The translations under genes and the position numbers were made by a program. This document shows, piece after piece, positions 24,659 to 33,166 of a stretch of DNA of 33,262 bases. The stretch is from positions 5,882 through 39,143 of the forward strand of contig DEFH01000054.1 of assembly GCA_002350705.1 (NCBI GenBank), given 5' to 3'. Numbering within the stretch: position 1 is the first letter of the stretch; each line of letters begins with the position of its first letter. The stretch is from Ruminococcaceae bacterium UBA2857 (lineage in GTDB: Bacteria > Bacillota > Clostridia > Oscillospirales > Acutalibacteraceae). The notes under the pieces are model-generated. The model ran no database searches. It saw nothing but the letters and a program-made list of their open reading frames with translations, and was not told the DNA's origin.

Positions 24659-25417
24659 ATGAAATTACTCGAAATCAACTATCTGAACAAAAGCTTTGAC
24701 GGGAAAACCGTCTTAAAAGACATCAGTATGTCTGTGGAAAAAGGAGAAGTTGTCTCTATTATCGGTCCCTCCGGTTCCGGTAAATCCACTCTGCTGCGTT
24801 GTGCCACATTTCTCGAAACGATGGACGACGGTGAACTCAGCTATTGTGAAAAACAGATTGTCCGCAGTGTCAACGGAAAAGCTGTCTATCCGTCCAAAGC
24901 CGAAATGAAACAGGCAAAATCAAAATTCAGTCTGGTCTTTCAGAACTTTAACTTGTTCCCTCATTTCAACGTACTCAAAAACGTCTCCGATGCACCCATT
25001 CACGTCATGAAACGTGACAAGGAAGAAGTTCTCGACGAGGCTCGCAAAATTCTTGAAAAAGTCGGTCTTTCCGAAAAACTGAATGCCTATCCTTGTGAGC
25101 TTTCAGGCGGTCAGCAGCAGCGTGTTGCTATCGCCCGTGCCTTAGTCATGAATCCCGATATGCTGTTTTTTGACGAACCCACTTCCGCTCTCGATCCTGA
25201 AATCACAGCCGGTATTCTGCGTATCATGAAAGAGCTTGCCGAAGAAAAAATGACAATGGTCATTGTCACCCATGAAATCGACTTCGCCAAAGCTGTTTCC
25301 GACCGTGTTATCTTCATGGACGGCGGTGTGATTGTCGAGCAGGGTGCTCCCAAGGATGTTATCGACAATCCTAAACACGACAGAACAAAATCCTTCCTCA
25401 AAAAACTTTCCGTTTAA
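24659..25417 (+). CDS. Amino acid ABC transporter ATPase (GlnQ/HisP type)
   Basis: A 252-aa ATPase that powers the permease encoded 14 bases upstream. It has Walker A GPSGSGKST (residues 36-44), the Q-loop in VFQNFNLFPHF, signature LSGGQQQRVAIARAL, Walker B MLFFDEPTSALDPE and the switch His in VTHEIDFA. A stretch around residues 60-85 (YCEKQIV...SKAEMKQAK) is a little longer than in compact GlnQ proteins. ATG 24659 is chosen over GTG 24650 because GGAGG at 24646-24650 is 8 bases before it. Together with the fusion gene it makes a complete two-gene importer. Confidence 0.95.
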   Translation: MKLLEINYLNKSFDGKTVLKDISMSVEKGEVVSIIGPSGSGKSTLLRCATFLETMDDGELSYCEKQIVRSVNGKAVYPSKAEMKQAKSKFSLVFQNFNLFPHFNVLKNVSDAPIHVMKRDKEEVLDEARKILEKVGLSEKLNAYPCELSGGQQQRVAIARALVMNPDMLFFDEPTSALDPEITAGILRIMKELAEEKMTMVIVTHEIDFAKAVSDRVIFMDGGVIVEQGAPKDVIDNPKHDRTKSFLKKLSV

Positions 25418-25426
25418 CTAACAAAA

Positions 25427-25474
25427 TTCCGGACATTCTGTTTCAATCAACAGAATGTCCGGAACTTTATTTTT
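25427..25474. terminator. Bidirectional terminator between the ATPase gene and cysE
   Basis: A perfect 16-bp stem, TTCCGGACATTCTGTT (25427-25442) with its complement at 25449-25464, and a 6-base loop. CTTTATTTTT follows on the plus strand and an A-rich flank on the other side serves the minus strand. Confidence 0.9.
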
Positions 25475-26432
25475 AAATCATATAAAACCATGTGTCTCCC
25501 AATTCTACATCTTTGCGTTCCACAGGCTTTGACGAGTCATAATTATACATTAACTCCTGACTCTTTACACTTACTTTCGCTCCCTCCGGAATGGATGTTG
25601 TAATGAACGCATTACCGCCTACAACGACGCCTTTTCCGACAACCGTTTCTCCTCCCAGAATCGAGGCTCCCGAATAAATCGTTACATTGTCACAAATTGT
25701 AGGATGCCGTTTTTTTCCACGAAGATTCTGTCCTCCCCTTGTAGATAATGCTCCCAGTGTCACACCCTGATATATTTTGACATTGTTGCCAATCTCCGTC
25801 GTCTCACCGATTACAATGCCTGTCCCATGGTCAATAAAAAAATACTTTCCTATCGTTGTACCGGGATGAATGTCAATTCCTGTCAGACTATGGGCGTACT
25901 CCGTCATGATACGGGGAATCAGCGGCACTCCCAGTACAAAAAGCTCGTGGGCAATCCGATTGGTAAATATCGCAAACAATCCCGGATAAGTACAAATGAT
26001 TTCCTCTTTATTGGTGGCGGCAGGATCGCCGTCATAAGCCGCTGTGATATCGGTTTCAATATATTCACGGATTTTCGGTATCTGCTCCAGAAACGCAAAC
26101 GTAATCTCTTCCGAAGCCTTCGCAATACTTTCACTGTCCGTCTCCTGATAATCGGAAGAATATCTCAATACAATCGAAATCTGTTTGATCAGATGATAAA
26201 TAATATCTTCCAGTATAATCGAAATATGATTCCTTACCGTATAGGTTCTGTAATTGCTGTTACGATAATATCCCGGATAAATAATCATTTTCAGCTTTTC
26301 CAGTATGTCAATCACAATTTCTCTGTCAGGATAATCAAACGTCTTGATTTCATCAATCACACGACCTTTTCCATAATCCGCCATCAATTTTTCCGTTATT
26401 CCGTTAATGCGATCCTGCATATTATTCTGCAT
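25473..26432 (-). CDS. cysE: Serine O-acetyltransferase
   Basis: It makes O-acetylserine, the carbon skeleton of cysteine. The 319-aa product has an alpha-helical N-terminal domain and a C-terminal left-handed beta-helix of hexapeptide repeats starting near HPGTTIGKYFFIDHGTGIVIG, with the acetyl-CoA and serine site residues in GALSTRGGQNLRGKKRHPTI. The length matches the larger clostridial form rather than the short Bacillus one. ATG 26432 is preferred over 26450 because AAAGGTG lies 5 bases before it. The promoter has the same architecture as that of gshA, including an Rrf2-type operator just after the -10, so cysteine-responsive repression is likely. Confidence 0.93.
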   Translation of the reverse strand: MQNNMQDRINGITEKLMADYGKGRVIDEIKTFDYPDREIVIDILEKLKMIIYPGYYRNSNYRTYTVRNHISIILEDIIYHLIKQISIVLRYSSDYQETDSESIAKASEEITFAFLEQIPKIREYIETDITAAYDGDPAATNKEEIICTYPGLFAIFTNRIAHELFVLGVPLIPRIMTEYAHSLTGIDIHPGTTIGKYFFIDHGTGIVIGETTEIGNNVKIYQGVTLGALSTRGGQNLRGKKRHPTICDNVTIYSGASILGGETVVGKGVVVGGNAFITTSIPEGAKVSVKSQELMYNYDSSKPVERKDVELGDTWFYMI

Positions 26433-26469
26433 AAAATCACCTTTCTTCATTCCGCTTAATCCATATTAA

Positions 26470-26518
26470 GTCTATTCATATAGTAGGTAATTATATCACA
26501 ATTTCCTTATCCTGTCAA
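26470..26518 (-). promoter_or_regulatory. cysE promoter with Rrf2 operator
   Basis: On the minus strand TTGACA (26518-26513), a 17-base spacer and TATAAT (26495-26490), with the operator-like 19-mer ACCTACTATATGAATAGAC at 26488-26470. The ACCTACTATA arm is identical to the gshA site; the other arm is degenerate. Confidence 0.8.
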
Positions 26519-26540
26519 CTCAATTTTCTATTCCGCAATC

Positions 26541-26576
26541 AAAAGCGGCTGACACTGTTTTTCGTCAGCCGCTTTT
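26541..26576 (-). terminator. Intrinsic terminator of rnr
   Basis: AAAAGCGGCTGAC (26541-26553) pairs perfectly with GTCAGCCGCTTTT (26564-26576). It lies just past the rnr stop codon and before the cysE promoter. Confidence 0.85.
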
Positions 26577-26579
26577 CTG

Positions 26580-28694
26580 TCACATCAATGAAAAATCAAC
26601 TGTTCCCAAGGCAATTTCTGCCGCTTTTACTTCTACCGTCACAATATCCCCTATGGAATAGCTTACCCCGCTTTTTCTGTCTCTTGTGGTCGTTGTTCCG
26701 TTATACTCAAAGTATGCCTTTTCATTCTCTGTCAGGCTCACAAATCCCTCTATACCATTCTCTATCGCTACGAACAAACCTTTATTGGTAATTCCCGACA
26801 CGACTCCCTGATGAATCTCTCCAATATGCTTGGTCATATACTCTGCCGCATAGAATTTCTCGCTTTCACGCTCGGCTCGCATGGCTCTCAGTTCTCTTTC
26901 GGAAGACATCTTCGAGGACTTTTTCGCAAACTCTCCGTATTTTTCATTGATCTCATCAACGGGTGCTCCGCTGACCAGATCCGTTAATATTCTGTGGACA
27001 GATGTATCGGGATAGCGTCTGATAGGTGACGTAAAGTGACAGTAATCCTCCAGCGACAAGCCAAAATGTCCCAATGGTCTTTCATCATATCTTGCCTTTG
27101 CCATTGACCTCAGAACCTGTGTCGAAATCAGTCTGGCATACGGAGTTTCTTTTGCTTTGTTGATCAGTGCCGCCAGGTCTGTCTGATGAACTCCCTCTTT
27201 TAATCTGCGTGTCGCAAAGCCGCACACTGCCGCCAGTTCCGCCAAGGCTTCCAGTTTTTCGGGATCGGGAGATTCATGCACTCTGTATACAAACGGTATG
27301 CCGGCACTTTTCGCATACAGTGCCGCTGCCCTGTTCGCCATTATCATAAACTGCTCGATCAATTCTTCCGCATTGCCTCTCTCCCTCTCCGAAACATCTA
27401 CGCATACACCTTTTTCATCAAGCACAAAACGCAATTCCGTACTTTCTATTTCCAACTCTCCACGCTGTTTCGCTTTGGCTTTCAGAATTTCCGCCAGTTC
27501 CTGTGCCGCAAAGATTTCTTCATAAACCTCTGCATATTTTTCCTTCAGACTGTCATCTGCCGTGCCATTGATGATTTTGTTGACCTCTGAATAAACGCCA
27601 CGCACTTTGGAAATAATCACACTTTTTTCAAAGCGATAATCCACTAACTCCGCTTTCTCATTCAATGTCATCATAGCGGAAAATGTCAGCTTTTTGGTTC
27701 CCGCATTCAGTGAACAGCAGCCGTTTGAAATCTCTACGGGCAGCATGGGAATCACTCTGTCTGCAAAATAAACGGATGTTCCTCTCTCCATCGCACTGTC
27801 ATCCAGCATGGTTCCCTGTCTCACATAATGCGACACATCCGCAATATGCACTCCCAGTTCCCAGCCTTTTTCCAGTTGCTTCACGGAAATGGCATCGTCC
27901 AAGTCTTTTGCATCTTCTCCGTCTATGGTAAATATCGGCTCGTCACGCAAATCAAGTCTTTTGGAAATTTCTTCCTCCGTAATCGGCATGGCTGCCGCTA
28001 TTGCCGCTTCATGTTTTACTGCAACCGTAAATTTGGTCGGAATTCCGTTGGCGTCGATAATGGCATCGGCACATATTTTGGCACTGTCTGCCCGACCGTA
28101 TATTTTTATCACCCGTGCATTGATTCGCTTTGTTTTTTTATCAAAGGCAATCGCTGCTTTTACTTTGTCACCGTGTTTTGCTTTCAGCGAACCGCCTTTG
28201 ACAACCGGTATGGCATTGGAAAAACCCGTATCCGGCTCTATCAAGCCATCCCTGTTATGTCCGAAACTGCTCTTTTCATAGATTCCCGTAATCACACGGC
28301 TGCCCTTTTCCAGGATTTTATAGACTTCTCCTGCCGGTCCTTTGGCTTCCATTGTAATATTCCGGAGCATGACCAAATCTCCCGGCATGGCTCCCTTGTC
28401 ACTGCCGCTGTGCACATATACATCCGGAATACTTTCATTTTCGGGGTGGGCAAAACAAAAACTTCCCGAATGTCTCACAATCGTTGCTTTCAGACAGCCC
28501 GCATTTTCTGGCGTGGCGATTTTCTTGATTCTGCTCAGAACAACAATTTCTCCCTTGCCCTCCAGATAGGAAATCGCATTGTTAAAATCCTCCATGTCAG
28601 GCACTCCCGACAACAGCCAAAGTTCTTTTCTGTCGATAGGCTCGTTCTGTTCATTCAGTATATTCATAATTATATTATTTTCTTCTATATTCAT
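26580..28694 (-). CDS. rnr: Ribonuclease R (RNB/S1 exoribonuclease)
   Basis: A 3'-5' processive exoribonuclease that degrades structured RNA. The 704-aa protein has an N-terminal winged-helix segment (about residues 10-60), a cold-shock domain with AHPENESIPDVYVH, the RNB catalytic core with DGEDAKDLDDAIS near residue 250 carrying the metal-binding aspartates, HYVRQGTMLDDSAMERGTSVYF, FTSPIRRYPD, and a C-terminal S1 domain (HQGVVSGITNKGLFVAIE). ATG 28694 follows AAGGAG by 6 bases; an in-frame TTG at 28718 is less likely. The 125-bp gap to degV shows no clear terminator, and only a poor promoter candidate. Confidence 0.94.
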   Translation of the reverse strand: MNIEENNIIMNILNEQNEPIDRKELWLLSGVPDMEDFNNAISYLEGKGEIVVLSRIKKIATPENAGCLKATIVRHSGSFCFAHPENESIPDVYVHSGSDKGAMPGDLVMLRNITMEAKGPAGEVYKILEKGSRVITGIYEKSSFGHNRDGLIEPDTGFSNAIPVVKGGSLKAKHGDKVKAAIAFDKKTKRINARVIKIYGRADSAKICADAIIDANGIPTKFTVAVKHEAAIAAAMPITEEEISKRLDLRDEPIFTIDGEDAKDLDDAISVKQLEKGWELGVHIADVSHYVRQGTMLDDSAMERGTSVYFADRVIPMLPVEISNGCCSLNAGTKKLTFSAMMTLNEKAELVDYRFEKSVIISKVRGVYSEVNKIINGTADDSLKEKYAEVYEEIFAAQELAEILKAKAKQRGELEIESTELRFVLDEKGVCVDVSERERGNAEELIEQFMIMANRAAALYAKSAGIPFVYRVHESPDPEKLEALAELAAVCGFATRRLKEGVHQTDLAALINKAKETPYARLISTQVLRSMAKARYDERPLGHFGLSLEDYCHFTSPIRRYPDTSVHRILTDLVSGAPVDEINEKYGEFAKKSSKMSSERELRAMRAERESEKFYAAEYMTKHIGEIHQGVVSGITNKGLFVAIENGIEGFVSLTENEKAYFEYNGTTTTRDRKSGVSYSIGDIVTVEVKAAEIALGTVDFSLM

Positions 28695-28819
28695 TACATT
28701 CTCCTTTTCATCTGTCAAAAATTGTACAAATTAATTCTTTATTTTCCATAAAATCTTCATTTTCTAAACTTTGGTATCGTTTGGCAATTATTCGTCCGTT
28801 TACATGGAACATGAAACAA

Positions 28820-29674
28820 TTACTCCGTCATAAAAAGAATTCCCAGTGTTCCCGGACCGCAGTGCGAGGAAATCGTACAGCTTGCCCTTTCAATAAATAT
28901 TTCTGTGAAATAATGCAGTTTTTCCAGCTCATTTTTCACGATGGCAACATATTCGTCTCCGATACCTGCATGAGTAATGAAAATCTTGTCATTACGGATA
29001 TTTTCATATCTCTCCAGCTGTTCATGCACATATTGCACTAATACTGTTTCCAATTTCCCTCTGTACTTTTTGCCGACTGTCATGGAACCGTCTTTGTTAT
29101 CCACTTCGATACTTGGCTTTAATTTCAGCAGATTGGCTCCCAGCATTGCCAGTGCCGAACATCTGCCGCCTGCTCTCAGATAATCAAGCTTGTCTATTAC
29201 AAAGCTTGCATGACATTTCGGCACCAATCCCCTGAGCTCTGCTGCAATCTCGGAGGCTGACATTCCCTGTGCAATTCTCTTTGCCGCTTCTATGACAAGA
29301 TGACCACTGCCCGATGACAGGTTGCATGAATTAATCGGATAAACGTGTCCGTCCAGTTCGGACGCTGCCGTGACACAGTTCTGATAGGATGATGAAATCG
29401 CTGAGCCTAAATTGATATGAATAATATCATAACCCTGTTCCACCAACGGTTTGAACAAATCCATATATTCCTGTGTGTTGACAGCAGCGGTTTTTGGCAG
29501 TGTGCCCGTAGCCGAAAAATTCGCATAAATATCATCAGGCTTGATATTCACTCCGTCATCATAGCTTTTTTCTCCCAGAATGATATGCAGGGGAATTAAT
29601 TTTACCTTGCATCTCTCTAAAAGCTCTCCCGAAATATCACACGTACTGTCTGCACTTAAAAATATTTTTGCCAT
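28820..29674 (-). CDS. DegV family protein (fatty-acid binding, FakB-like)
   Basis: A 284-aa DegV protein; characterised members bind a fatty acid and present it to the FakA kinase. It has SADSTCDISGELLE at the N-terminus, IPLHIILGEKSYDDGV, the ATGTLPKTAAVN motif with the Thr and Ser that contact the carboxylate, LGSAISSSYQNC, and the C-terminal SHCGPGTLGI. No fakA is in the window. AGGGGTG precedes the ATG. It follows the dnaI-like gene by 11 bases, so it rides in the replication-gene transcript. Confidence 0.92.
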   Translation of the reverse strand: MAKIFLSADSTCDISGELLERCKVKLIPLHIILGEKSYDDGVNIKPDDIYANFSATGTLPKTAAVNTQEYMDLFKPLVEQGYDIIHINLGSAISSSYQNCVTAASELDGHVYPINSCNLSSGSGHLVIEAAKRIAQGMSASEIAAELRGLVPKCHASFVIDKLDYLRAGGRCSALAMLGANLLKLKPSIEVDNKDGSMTVGKKYRGKLETVLVQYVHEQLERYENIRNDKIFITHAGIGDEYVAIVKNELEKLHYFTEIFIERASCTISSHCGPGTLGILFMTE

Positions 29675-29685
29675 TTTTACACCCC

Positions 29686-30672
29686 TTATGATTTTTTTCG
29701 TTTTTTCTGCTGACGGACATCTGTTCCCACAAATTCCACCCTGCCAAGCATTCCGATAATACGGGAAACCGTTCTTTCGTTATATCTCGTTTGAATCTCG
29801 GATAACGTCAGATTCGTACTCACAATCGTTGGTTTGGAAGTAATCATTCTGGTATTAATCATATTATAAATAGCCGAAACAGTAAAGGATGTGGCAAATT
29901 CTGTTCCCAAATCATCCAATATCAGCAAATCACATTCCAGCACAGCGTTTTCCGTTGTATTTTCACGCTGATTATTGAAGTGTTCTTTTTCAATTTTGCT
30001 CAGCACCGCCGGGGCTGACACATAAATCACGCCATATCCCTTATGAATTGCTTCTTTGGCAATAGCAAGTGACAAATGTGTCTTTCCCAGTCCGGGCGGT
30101 CCCTGAAACAAAAGACTGTCCGAATCAAGTGAAAAATGATTCGCATATTTCCGGCAAAAATTCAGTAATTTTTCCATATGGGCATAATCACTGAGCTGTC
30201 CGTTTTCCTTTGGTGCCTTTGAATAATAGTCCAAAGAAAACGAATCAAAATCCGACAACTGCAACGGTGAAATTTCATTCAGTTTTTTATACTCAATATC
30301 CCGCAGCAGATGTTTCATACACGAGCACATTTTTCCGTCTGCATATCCATAGTCACGGCATTGCTCACACTGATACCACATTTCAAGATAATTGGCAGGA
30401 AGTCCGGCTCTCTCTATGATTTCCCGTAATTCCTTCTGCAATGCCTGATTTTGCAGTTTCAGCTTTGCCAGTTCCATTTTTACGTCCTTACCGCCAAAAA
30501 CCGCTCTGGCGGCTGCAACAGAAGTCCTGGCAATTGTACGTTCAATTTCTTCTGCACGGGGATACTGACTGAAAAACTGATTTCTTCTGTTTTCAAGTTC
30601 CTGTTCATTTTTGATTCGTTGTTTTTCGAGAATCGTTTTGGCTTCCGTATAGGTACTTGCCGAATAACCCAT
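29686..30672 (-). CDS. DnaI/DnaC-type helicase loader ATPase
   Basis: An AAA+ protein likely to load the replicative helicase. The 328-aa product has an N-terminal alpha-helical region, a probable zinc-binding cluster CEQCRDYGYADGKMCSCM, Walker A FQGPPGLGKTH at about residue 190, Walker B LLILDDLGTE, and the sensor segment STNLTLSEIQTRYNERTVSRI. ATG 30672 is chosen because GAGGAG sits upstream; an in-frame ATG at 30690 would overlap the preceding gene by 11 bases but lacks a ribosome site. It is coupled to the dnaD-like gene, the usual clostridial pairing. Confidence 0.92.
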   Translation of the reverse strand: MGYSASTYTEAKTILEKQRIKNEQELENRRNQFFSQYPRAEEIERTIARTSVAAARAVFGGKDVKMELAKLKLQNQALQKELREIIERAGLPANYLEMWYQCEQCRDYGYADGKMCSCMKHLLRDIEYKKLNEISPLQLSDFDSFSLDYYSKAPKENGQLSDYAHMEKLLNFCRKYANHFSLDSDSLLFQGPPGLGKTHLSLAIAKEAIHKGYGVIYVSAPAVLSKIEKEHFNNQRENTTENAVLECDLLILDDLGTEFATSFTVSAIYNMINTRMITSKPTIVSTNLTLSEIQTRYNERTVSRIIGMLGRVEFVGTDVRQQKKRKKS

Positions 30673-30679
30673 GAATTTG

Positions 30680-31702
30680 TCACTCCTCATCAAATATCAC
30701 GCTTGTACTTTCATACTCCGCTATATCATAGGTTGCATGATAGGTATCCTCTTTCTTTTTCGATTGTTTTTCCAGTTTTTCAGCCTTTGCCTGCTCCACG
30801 GTTGTGATTCCGGCATGATACCAGCGACTTAGTATCGTATTGGTATAGTTAGGAATATACTTTCCCTTTGCATCCACGCATCTTTCATAGGCAGCTCTGA
30901 TCATATCCGTTGTCATTTTCCATTCATTCATCCATCTCTCAGCCAATTCTATTTCCTGCTCTGTCGGGGAATGGGATTCCTGGCCAAGCACTCTTTGAAT
31001 CATATAGGCTGCATTTCTGCCCTCTGTCAGATATTTGATTCGTTTTTCTGCGAGTTCCAGTGTCAGTATTTCTTTTTCCGACCACTCTATGCCTACTTTT
31101 TCCACATACGCCATATTTCCCTTGCCAATTTCTGACGCATATTGCAGCAGCATCAGAATCACTTCTATCGGCAATCCGTAATGGTCGTGCAGCAGTACCA
31201 GAATACACTGATCGTTATAGCTGAGCAGCCTGTTTAAAATTTCTTCTGCCGAATTCATCAGATATGTCACATTTTCATCGGATGCCATTCTTTTTCCTAT
31301 ATATTGTCTGTCCGGCTTCTTTGGACGGGTGGCGATATTTTTTGCTTTTGTTTCCTGTCTGACTTCCGGCAACGGTTCCTGTGCCGCATCAGGAGCGGAT
31401 ACTTCTGCGGACTGCTGCGGTTCCTCCCTGACAGTCTCAGTAGGTACCGGACGAATTTCTCCTCCACAGACAATAATTACCCCTGTCTGCACCCAATACT
31501 GCATACTGTCCTTGACATCCGCCGGCTGCATATTCAGGGCAGAAGCGATATCTTCTACTGTAAAATTTTCTCCTGCGTGTCTGAGCACCCACAGCAGGAC
31601 CTTTAATTGTGCTCCGCCTGCCAGTTTGATATGCTTATCCACAATTTCACTCGGCACCGCAAACACACTTTGCCACATTCCCAGATTGATATGATATTCC
31701 AT
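30680..31702 (-). CDS. DnaD-domain replication initiation protein
   Basis: A 340-aa protein with an N-terminal winged-helix region (LKVLLWVLRHAGENFTVEDIASALN) and a C-terminal DnaD/DnaB_2-type domain ending in the IPNYTNTILSRWYHAGITT motif that contacts DNA in DnaD proteins. An alternating-charge linker (residues about 100-150) separates two or more domains. It acts with the helicase loader encoded next. AAAGGAG (31708-31714) decides for ATG 31702; a longer frame to 31747 would overlap cca. The cca gene ends 41 bases upstream. Confidence 0.9.
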   Translation of the reverse strand: MEYHINLGMWQSVFAVPSEIVDKHIKLAGGAQLKVLLWVLRHAGENFTVEDIASALNMQPADVKDSMQYWVQTGVIIVCGGEIRPVPTETVREEPQQSAEVSAPDAAQEPLPEVRQETKAKNIATRPKKPDRQYIGKRMASDENVTYLMNSAEEILNRLLSYNDQCILVLLHDHYGLPIEVILMLLQYASEIGKGNMAYVEKVGIEWSEKEILTLELAEKRIKYLTEGRNAAYMIQRVLGQESHSPTEQEIELAERWMNEWKMTTDMIRAAYERCVDAKGKYIPNYTNTILSRWYHAGITTVEQAKAEKLEKQSKKKEDTYHATYDIAEYESTSVIFDEE

Positions 31703-31743
31703 ACTGACTCCTTTTGCTATTATACCACTTTCATAATCGTCAA

Positions 31744-33090
31744 TCAACTTTTACAGATATTTTGATTCATTTTTTTTGCTTCCCTGAAAAGCACTTCCCT
31801 GTCATTCTCGATTTCTCCGTCTATCACCTTCAGCAAAAGCTGATTCAGGCAATATCCGATTTCCCTGCCGTCAACAATGCCCATGTTTTTCAAATCTCCG
31901 CCATTGATTTTGAGCGTTTTCAAAGTAAAATCATTGTTCTTTGAAAGTTCCGCCTTGTACATTTCTTCCAGAAAATCAATATATTGCAGTGTATCTTTCA
32001 GATAGTCGGAATTCTGTGCCTTGGCATCTGCCCTTTTCAGCTCCAGAAGTTCAGGAAATCTCTCCATGCCGGCTTTGGCAATCAGTCTCCTGATACTTTT
32101 CGCCGTAAACGGTCTCACATCATGCAGTTTCACCAGACGGCACACCTCTGCAATCGTCCTGTTGTCCGTTTTCAGTCTTTTCAATGCTTTTTCCGCCATT
32201 TTTTCACTGATGTCCGGATGTCCGTGAAAATGTCCGATTCCTTTTTCATCACGCTGAAATGCTTTAGGTTTGCCCATATCATGAAAAAATGCGGCTAATC
32301 TCAGTGTCCTTGTCGGTTCAATTTCTGAAATCACTTTTACCGTATGTGTCCACACGTCATACACATGATGCGGATTATACTGCTGAAATCCAACCATTGC
32401 TTTGATTTCCGGTACAAACTCCGCTATTACATCCGCATATTCCAACAAAACTTTTTCTGCGTTTTTGCCCGTCAGGATCTTGACAAACTCCGACATAATT
32501 CTCTCTACAGAAATATTTTTCAGCAGATATGCATTTTTGTGAATACTTTTCGCTGTGCGGCTCTCTATTGAAAATCCCAGCACACTGGAAAAACGCAGTG
32601 CCCTTAAAATCCGCAGAGCATCCTCTCCGAAACGTCTGTCGGGACTGCCTACACATCGGATGATTCCCTGTTCAATATCACCCATGCCGTCAAAATAATC
32701 CCGCAAGCCCCTTTGAGGATTGTATGCCAATGCGTTCATGGTAAAGTCCCGCCTTGCCAGATCTTCACGCAGGTCTCTGACAAAACTAACGCTTTCCGGA
32801 TGACGGTGATCTGTATATTCCCCGTCTGTGCGAAAGGTTGTGATTTCATAATTCTTTCCGTCAATTCTCACTGTCACTGTACCGTGTTTCAGACCGTTTT
32901 TAATAATATTTTCTGCATTTAAACAGTGCAGAGTTTCTTCCGGCAGTGATGATGTACATATATCCCAGTCACTCGGCTCCTGTTCCATGACACTGTCCCT
33001 GATACAGCCACCCACCGCATACGCTTCATATCCGTTATTTTCCAATATGTCAATAATGCCTTTCACCGCTTCGGGTATTTTGATTTCCAT
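31744..33090 (-). CDS. cca: CCA-adding tRNA nucleotidyltransferase with HD domain
   Basis: It builds or repairs the CCA end of tRNAs. The 448-aa protein has the class II nucleotidyltransferase signature AYAVGGCIRDSVM with metal-binding DWD in PSDWDICT, ARRDFTMNALAYN, RRFGEDALRILRALRF in the neck region, and an HD motif in AAFFHDMGKPK. AGGAGGAG gives a strong start at 33090. The ribosome site directly follows a hairpin and T-run, leaving little room for a promoter of its own. The tRNA at the left edge of the window already encodes its CCA, so a repair role is possible. Confidence 0.95.
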   Translation of the reverse strand: MEIKIPEAVKGIIDILENNGYEAYAVGGCIRDSVMEQEPSDWDICTSSLPEETLHCLNAENIIKNGLKHGTVTVRIDGKNYEITTFRTDGEYTDHRHPESVSFVRDLREDLARRDFTMNALAYNPQRGLRDYFDGMGDIEQGIIRCVGSPDRRFGEDALRILRALRFSSVLGFSIESRTAKSIHKNAYLLKNISVERIMSEFVKILTGKNAEKVLLEYADVIAEFVPEIKAMVGFQQYNPHHVYDVWTHTVKVISEIEPTRTLRLAAFFHDMGKPKAFQRDEKGIGHFHGHPDISEKMAEKALKRLKTDNRTIAEVCRLVKLHDVRPFTAKSIRRLIAKAGMERFPELLELKRADAKAQNSDYLKDTLQYIDFLEEMYKAELSKNNDFTLKTLKINGGDLKNMGIVDGREIGYCLNQLLLKVIDGEIENDREVLFREAKKMNQNICKS

Positions 33091-33101
33091 GTTCTCCTCC
33101 T

Positions 33102-33140
33102 AAAAACAAAGCATCTCCAATGATATGACATTGAAGATGC
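33102..33140 (-). terminator. Hairpin with T-run directly before cca
   Basis: GCATCTCCAATG (33111-33122) and CATTGAAGATGC (33129-33140) pair; the single mismatch on the plus strand becomes a GU pair in minus-strand RNA, and TTTGTTTTT follows in that direction. It serves as terminator for the gene to the right or as an attenuator of cca. Confidence 0.7.
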
Positions 33141-33166
33141 CTTTTCTGCAAATTTTTATACGAGCT

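Noticed and set aside
27828..28751. 307-codon plus-strand frame
   Set aside because: Antisense to rnr, whose catalytic and S1 motifs are intact; no ribosome site.
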